A stretch of DNA of 64,000 bases, from contig NC_092250.1 of assembly GCF_036320965.1 (NCBI RefSeq), positions 9,529,403 through 9,593,402 of the forward strand. Direction: 5' to 3'. The position numbers and the translations under genes were made by a program. This document shows, piece after piece, positions 45,162 through 64,000 of this stretch; position 1 is the first letter of the stretch; each line of letters begins with the position of its first letter. This DNA comes from Panulirus ornatus. Taxonomy: Eukaryota > Arthropoda > Malacostraca > Decapoda > Palinuridae. The notes below the pieces were generated by a model. That model did no database searches. It was given only the letters and a program-made list of their open reading frames with translations, and was not told the origin of the DNA.

Positions 45162-48100
45162 ATCTCTGGGGATAGGGGACAAAGAATACTTCCCTCACAT
45201 TCCTCACGTGTTGTAGAAGGCGGCTGAAGGGGACGGGAGCGGGGAGCCAAAAACCCTCCCCTCCTTGTATTTTAACTTTCTAGAAAGGGAAACAGAAGGA
45301 GTCACGCAGGGAGTGCTCCCCTCCTCGAAGGCTCAGATTGGGGTGTCTAAATGTGTGTGGATGTAACCAAGATGAGAAAAAAGGAGAGATAGGTAGTATG
45401 TTTGATGAAAGGAACCTGGATGTTTTGGCTCTGAGTGAAACGAAGCTCAAGGGTAAAGGGGAAAAGTGGTTTGGAAATGTCTTGGGAGTAAAGTTAGGGG
45501 TTAGTGAGAGGAAAAGAGCAAGAGAAAGAATAGCACTACTCCTGAAACAGGAGTTGTGGGAGTATGTGATAGAGTGTAAGAAAGTAAATTCTAGATTGAT
45601 ATAGGAAAAACTGAAAGTTGATGGAGAGAGACGGGTGATTATTGGTGCATATGCACCTGGGCATGAGAAGAAAGATCATGAGAGGCAAGTGTTTTGGGAG
45701 CAGCTGAATGAGTGTGTTAGTGGTTTCGATGCACAGGACCAGGTTATAGTGATGGGTGATTTGAATGCAAAGGTGAGAAATGTGGCAGCTGAAGGAATAA
45801 TTGGTATACATGGGGTGTTCAGTGTTGTAAATGGAAATGGTGAAGAGCTTGTAGATTTATATGCTGAAAAAGGACTGGTGATTGGGAATACCTGGTTCAA
45901 AAATGGAGATATCCATAAGTGTACGTATGTAAGTAGGAGATATGGCCAGAGAGCGTTAATGGATTACTTTTGGATGTTAATGTGCTGAGAGGTGCAACTG
46001 GAGGGATGTCTGATAATCATCTTGTGGAGGCGAAGGTGAAGATTTATAGGGATTTTCAGAAAAGAAGAGAGAATGTTGGGATGAAGAGGGTGTTGAGAGT
46101 AAGTGAGCTTAGGAAGGAGACTTGTGTCAGGAAGTACCAGGAGAAACTGAGTTCAGAATGGAAAAAGTTGAGAACAAAGGAGGTAAGGGGATTGGGGAGG
46201 AATGGGATGTATTTAGGGGAGCAGTGGTGGCTTGCGCAAAAGATGCTTGTGGCATGAGAAGTGTGGGAGGTGGGTTGACTAGAAAGGGTAGTGAGTGGTG
46301 GGATGAAGAAGTAAGCTTATTAGAGAAAGAGAAGAGAGAGGCATTTGGACGATTTTTGCAGGAAAAAATGCAAATGAGTGAGAGATGTATAAAACAAAGA
46401 GGCAATAGGTCAAGAAAAAGGTGCAAGAGATGAAAAAGAGGGCAAATGAGAGTTGGGGTGAGAGAGTATCATTAAATTTTAGGGAGTTTTGGAAGGAGGT
46501 AAATAAAGTGCGTAAGACAAGGGAGCAAATGGGAACTTCATTGAAGGGGGCTAATGGGAAGGTGATAACAAGTAGTGGTGATGTGAGAAGGAGATGGAGT
46601 GAGTATTTTGAATGTTTGTTGAATGTGTTTGATGATAGAGTGGCAGATATAGGGTGATTTGGTCGAGGTGGTGTGCAAAGTGAGAGGGTTAGGGAAAATG
46701 ATTTGGTGAACAGAGAAGAGGTAGTAAAAGCTTTGCGGAAGATGAAAGCCAGCAAGGCAGCAGGTTTGGATGGTATTGTAGTGGAATTCATTAAAAAAGG
46801 GGGTGACTGTATTGTTGACTGGTTGGTGAAGTTATTAGATGTATGTATGATTCATGGTGAGGTGCCTGAGGATTGGCGGAATGCGTGCATAGTGCCACTG
46901 TACAAAGGCAAACGGGATAAGAGTGAGTGCTCAAATTACAGATGTATAAGTTTGTTGAGTATTCCTGGTAAATTATATGGGAAACTATTGATTCAGAGGG
47001 TGAAGGCATGTACAGAGCATCAGATTGGGGAAGAGCAGTGTGGTTTCAGAAGAGGTAGAGGATATGTGGACCAGGTGTTTGCTTTGAAGAATGTATGTTA
47101 GCAGTACTTAGAAAAGCAAATGGATTTGTATGTAGCATTTATGGATCTGTAGAAGGCATATGATAGAGTTGATAGAGATGCTCTGTGGAAGGTATCAAGA
47201 ATATATGGTGTGGGAGGCAAGTTGTTAGAAGCAGTAAAATGTTTTTATCGAGGATGTAAGTCATGTGTACGTGTAGGAAAAAAGTGATTGGTTCTCAGTG
47301 AATGTAGGTTTGCGGCAGGGGTGTGTGATGTTTCCATGGTTGTTTAATTTGTTTATGGATTGGGTTGTTAGGGAGGTGAATTTAAGAGTTTTGGAAAGAG
47401 GGGCAAATATGCAGTCTGTTGTGGATGAGAGAGCTTAGAAAGTGAGTCAGTTGTTGTACGCTGATGATACAGCGCTGGTGGCTGATCCAGGTGAGAAACT
47501 GCAGAAGCTGGTGACTGAGTTTGGTAAACTGTGTGAAAGAAGAAAGTTAAGAATAAATGTGAATAAGAGTAAGGTTATTAGGTACAGTAGGGTTGAATGG
47601 AGAAAAACTGGAGGAAGTAAAGTGTTTTAGATATCTGGGAGTGGATCTGGCAGCGGATGGAACCATGGAAGCGGAAGTAGATCATAGGGTGGGGGAGGGG
47701 GCGAAAATCCTGGGAGCCTTGAAGAATGTGTGGAAGTCGAGAACATTATCTCGGAAAGCAAAAATGGGTGTGTTTGAAGGAATAGTGGTTCCAACAATGT
47801 TGTATGGTTGCGAAACGTGGGCTATGGATAGAGTTGTGCGCAGGAGGGTGGATGTGCTGTAAATGAGATGTTTGACGACAATATGTGGTGTGAGGTGGTT
47901 TGATCGAGTAAATAATATTAGGGTAAGAGAGATGTGTGGAAATAAAAAGAGTGTGGATGAGAGAGCAGAAGAGGGTGTTTTGAAATGGTTTGGTCACATG
48001 GAGAGAATGAGGGAGGAAAGATTGACCAAGCGGATATATGTGTCAGAGGTAGAGGGAACGAGAAGTGGGACACCAGATTGGAGGTTGAAAGATGGAGTGA

Positions 48101-48629
48101 AAAAGATTTTTAGTGATCGGGGCCTGAACATGCAGGTGGGTGAAGGGCGTGCAAAGAATAAAGTGAATTGGAACGATATGGTATGCCGGGGTCGACGTGC
48201 TGTGAGTGGATTGAACCAGGGCATGTGAAGAGTCGGGGGTAAACCATGGAAAGATCTGTGGGGCCTGGATGTGGAAAGGGAGCTTTGGCTTCGGTGCATT
48301 ATACATAACAGCTAGAGACTGAGTGTGAAAGAATGTGGACTTCGTTTTCTTTTCCTAGCGTTACCTCGCGCACGTGCGGGAGCAGGGGGTTGTTATTTCA
48401 TGTGAGGCTTGGTGGTGATTGGAATAAGTAGAGGCAGACAGAATGAATTAGGTATATGAATATATATTTATATGTCTTTCTGTGTATCATAAGTATACGT
48501 TGAGATGTATAGGTATATATATTTGAGTGTGTGAACGTGTATGCATGTACATGTGTATGTGGGTGGGTTGGGCCATTTTTTCGTTTGTTTCCTTGAGCTT
48601 ACTCGGTAACGCAGGAGACAGCGACCAAT

Positions 48630-48633
<4 letters not shown>
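45162..48633 (+). mobile_element. RTE-type LINE, copy K (full length, long 3' UTR)
   Basis: About 3.47 kb. 5' head ctctggggataggggac at 45165, with the tgtagaaggcggct and gcggggagccaaaaaccctc blocks forming a 5' UTR of about 180 bp. Then the endonuclease, linker, RT, C-terminus, the long 3' UTR (48185-48600) and the tail hairpin. (TA)n flanks it on both sides. Confidence 0.93.
45338..48228 (+). pseudogene. RTE endonuclease-reverse transcriptase, copy K, many breaks
   Basis: Starts [18 protein letters not shown] at 45338, the probable real N-terminus of the family ORF. Endonuclease motifs: LDVLALSETKL (catalytic Glu), GAYAPGHEKKDHERQ, VIVMGDLNAKV, GMSDNHLVEAKV (the conserved SDH altered to SDN). 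The RT blocks follow to KKIFSDRGLN and the usual end. Breaks include TAG for Trp at about 45601, a deletion near 45969, frameshifts in the linker (46120-46430), stops in place of Cys near 46657 and Glu near 47100 and 47150, and TAG for Trp near 47435. The catalytic block reads [11 protein letters not shown] here. Old, inactive copy. Confidence 0.9.

Positions 48634-48701
<68 letters not shown>
48634..48701. repeat. (TA)n microsatellite
   Basis: About 68 bp of TA repeats joining the 3' ends of copies K (+) and L (-), tail to tail. Confidence 0.98.

Positions 48702-54259
<5,558 letters not shown>

Positions 54260-54338
<79 letters not shown>
54260..54338. repeat. (TA)n microsatellite
   Basis: About 78 bp of TA repeats between the 5' head of copy M and the 3' tail of copy N. 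Confidence 0.98.
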
Positions 54339-54341
<3 letters not shown>

Positions 54342-55515
54342 ATACTTTGTCGCTGTCTCCCGCGTTTGCGAGGTAGCGCAAGGAAACAGACGAAAGAAAT
54401 GGCCCAACCCCCCCCCATACACATGTATAGACATACGTCCACACACGCAAATATACATACCTACACAGCTTTCCATGGTTTACCCCAGACGCTTCACATG
54501 CCTTGCTTCAATCCACTGACAGCACGTCAACCCCGGTATACCACATCGCTCCAATTCACTCTATTCCTTGCCCTCCTTTCACCCTCCTGCATGTTCAGGC
54601 CCCGATCACACAAAATCTTTTTCACTCCATCTTTCCACCTCCAATCTGGTCTCCCTCTTCTCCTCGTTCCCTCCACCACCGACACATATATCCTCTTGGT
54701 CAATCTTTCCTCACTCATCCTCTCCATGTGCCCAAACCACTTCAAAACACCCTCTTCTGCTCTCTCAACCACGCTCTTTTTATTTCCACACATCTCTCTT
54801 ACCCTTACGTTACTCACTCGATCAAACCACCTCACACCACACATTGTCCTCAAACATCTCATTTCCAGCACATCCATCCTCCTGCGCACAACTCTATCCA
54901 TAGCCCACGCCTCGCAACCATACAACATTGTTGGAACCACTATTCCTTCAAACATACCCATTTTTGCTTTCCGAGGTAATGTTCTTGACTTCCACACATT
55001 CTTCAAGGCCCCCAGGATTTTCGCCCCCTCCCCCACCCTATGATCCACTTCCGCTTTCATGGTTCCATCCGCTGCCAGATCCACTCCCAGATATCTAAAA
55101 CACTTCACTTCCTCCAGTTTTTCTCCATTCAAACTCACCTCCCAATTGACTTGACCCTCAACCCTACTGTACCTAATAACCTTGCTCTTATTCACATTTA
55201 CTCTTAACTTTCTTCTTCCACACACTTTTCCAAACTCAGTCACCAGCTTCTGCAGTTTCTCACATGAATCAGCCACCAGCGCTGTATCATCAGCGAACAA
55301 CAACTGACTACTTCCCAAGCTCTCTCATCCCCAACAGACTTCATACTTGCCCCTCTTTCCAAAACTCTTGCATTTACCTCCCTAACACCCCATCCATAAA
55401 CAAATTAAACAACCATGGAGACATCACACACCCCTGCCGCAAACCTACATTCACTGAGAACCAATCACTTTCCTCTCTTCCTACACGTACACATGCCTTA
55501 CATCCTCGATAATTC
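54339..55515 (-). mobile_element. RTE-type LINE, copy N (short 3' UTR, 5' truncated)
   Basis: Minus-strand copy with the complete short 3' UTR and its hairpin at about 54357-54380. It is truncated in the RT at FYRGCKAC (about 55510), followed by a few unmatched bases and (TA)n. Confidence 0.94.
54527..55318 (-). pseudogene. RTE reverse transcriptase C-terminal part, copy N
   Basis: A 263-residue open frame from [15 protein letters not shown] to VVYRG, with GCEAWAMDR and GRPDWRWKDG. Upstream, single-base losses near 55308 and 55386 put the preceding [20 protein letters not shown] block (55500-55390) into another frame. Otherwise well preserved. Confidence 0.9.
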
Positions 55516-57240
<1,725 letters not shown>

Positions 57241-57243
57241 AGA

Positions 57244-57650
<407 letters not shown>

Positions 57651-57690
<40 letters not shown>
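57651..57690. repeat. (TA)n microsatellite
   Basis: About 40 bp of TA repeats between the 5' head of the short element and the 5' break of copy Q. Confidence 0.97.

Positions 57691-64000
<6,310 letters not shown>

Overview
The window looks like repeat-dense nuclear DNA from an arthropod, most likely a decapod crustacean. That is an inference. It rests on an intron-containing nephrin-like immunoglobulin gene, many RTE-type LINEs, Penelope-like elements with a GIY-YIG domain, tRNA-derived SINEs and very long (TA)n, (CT)n and (TG)n arrays. There is nothing bacterial or viral in its organisation: no operons, no ribosome-binding sites and no CRISPR. Nearly all long open frames belong to mobile elements or are read through microsatellites.

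Layout. 1-3.6 kb is a pile-up of an RTE fragment, a Penelope fragment, a short RTE-derived element and a second RTE copy. 3.6-13.5 kb is mostly unrecognised sequence with a SINE, microsatellites, a 91-bp tandem duplication and decayed open frames of unknown origin (8.1-11.1 kb). 13.5-25.5 kb is a dense nest of RTE copies (C-G), one with a twin-priming-type 5' inversion, plus Penelope pieces and a composite inverted tRNA-like SINE. 25.5-42 kb carries the only host gene I can support: three exons on the + strand (27556-27735, 32366-32554, 41767-41949), all bounded by phase-1 introns. They encode the end of one Ig domain and all of the next in a protein of the Sns/Hibris/nephrin (IRM) type. Its second supported intron (32555-41766) holds a decayed CR1/L2-like LINE interrupted by a 2.28-kb DNA transposon with terminal inverted repeats and a TTAT target duplication. 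42.6-64 kb is an almost uninterrupted chain of RTE copies (J-S) and short RTE derivatives separated by (TA)n arrays.

The repeat system. One RTE family dominates, with about 18 pieces recognised on both strands. Full-length copies (K, M, R) are about 3.5 kb: a GC-rich 5' head, an APE-type endonuclease, a reverse transcriptase with an FADD active site, a C-terminal GRPxWRW motif, and a 3' UTR ending in a hairpin, an A-rich stretch and (TA)n. Two 3' UTR forms exist. The copies with the shorter UTR have much better preserved frames and look younger. A roughly 250-bp element carries an RTE-like 5' head and an RTE-like 3' hairpin and looks like a non-autonomous derivative mobilised by the RTE. Almost every (TA)n array lies against an end of one of these elements, which suggests that the arrays are target, product or both of RTE retrotransposition. 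Repeat boundaries below are accurate to roughly 5-20 bases, because they were read by eye.
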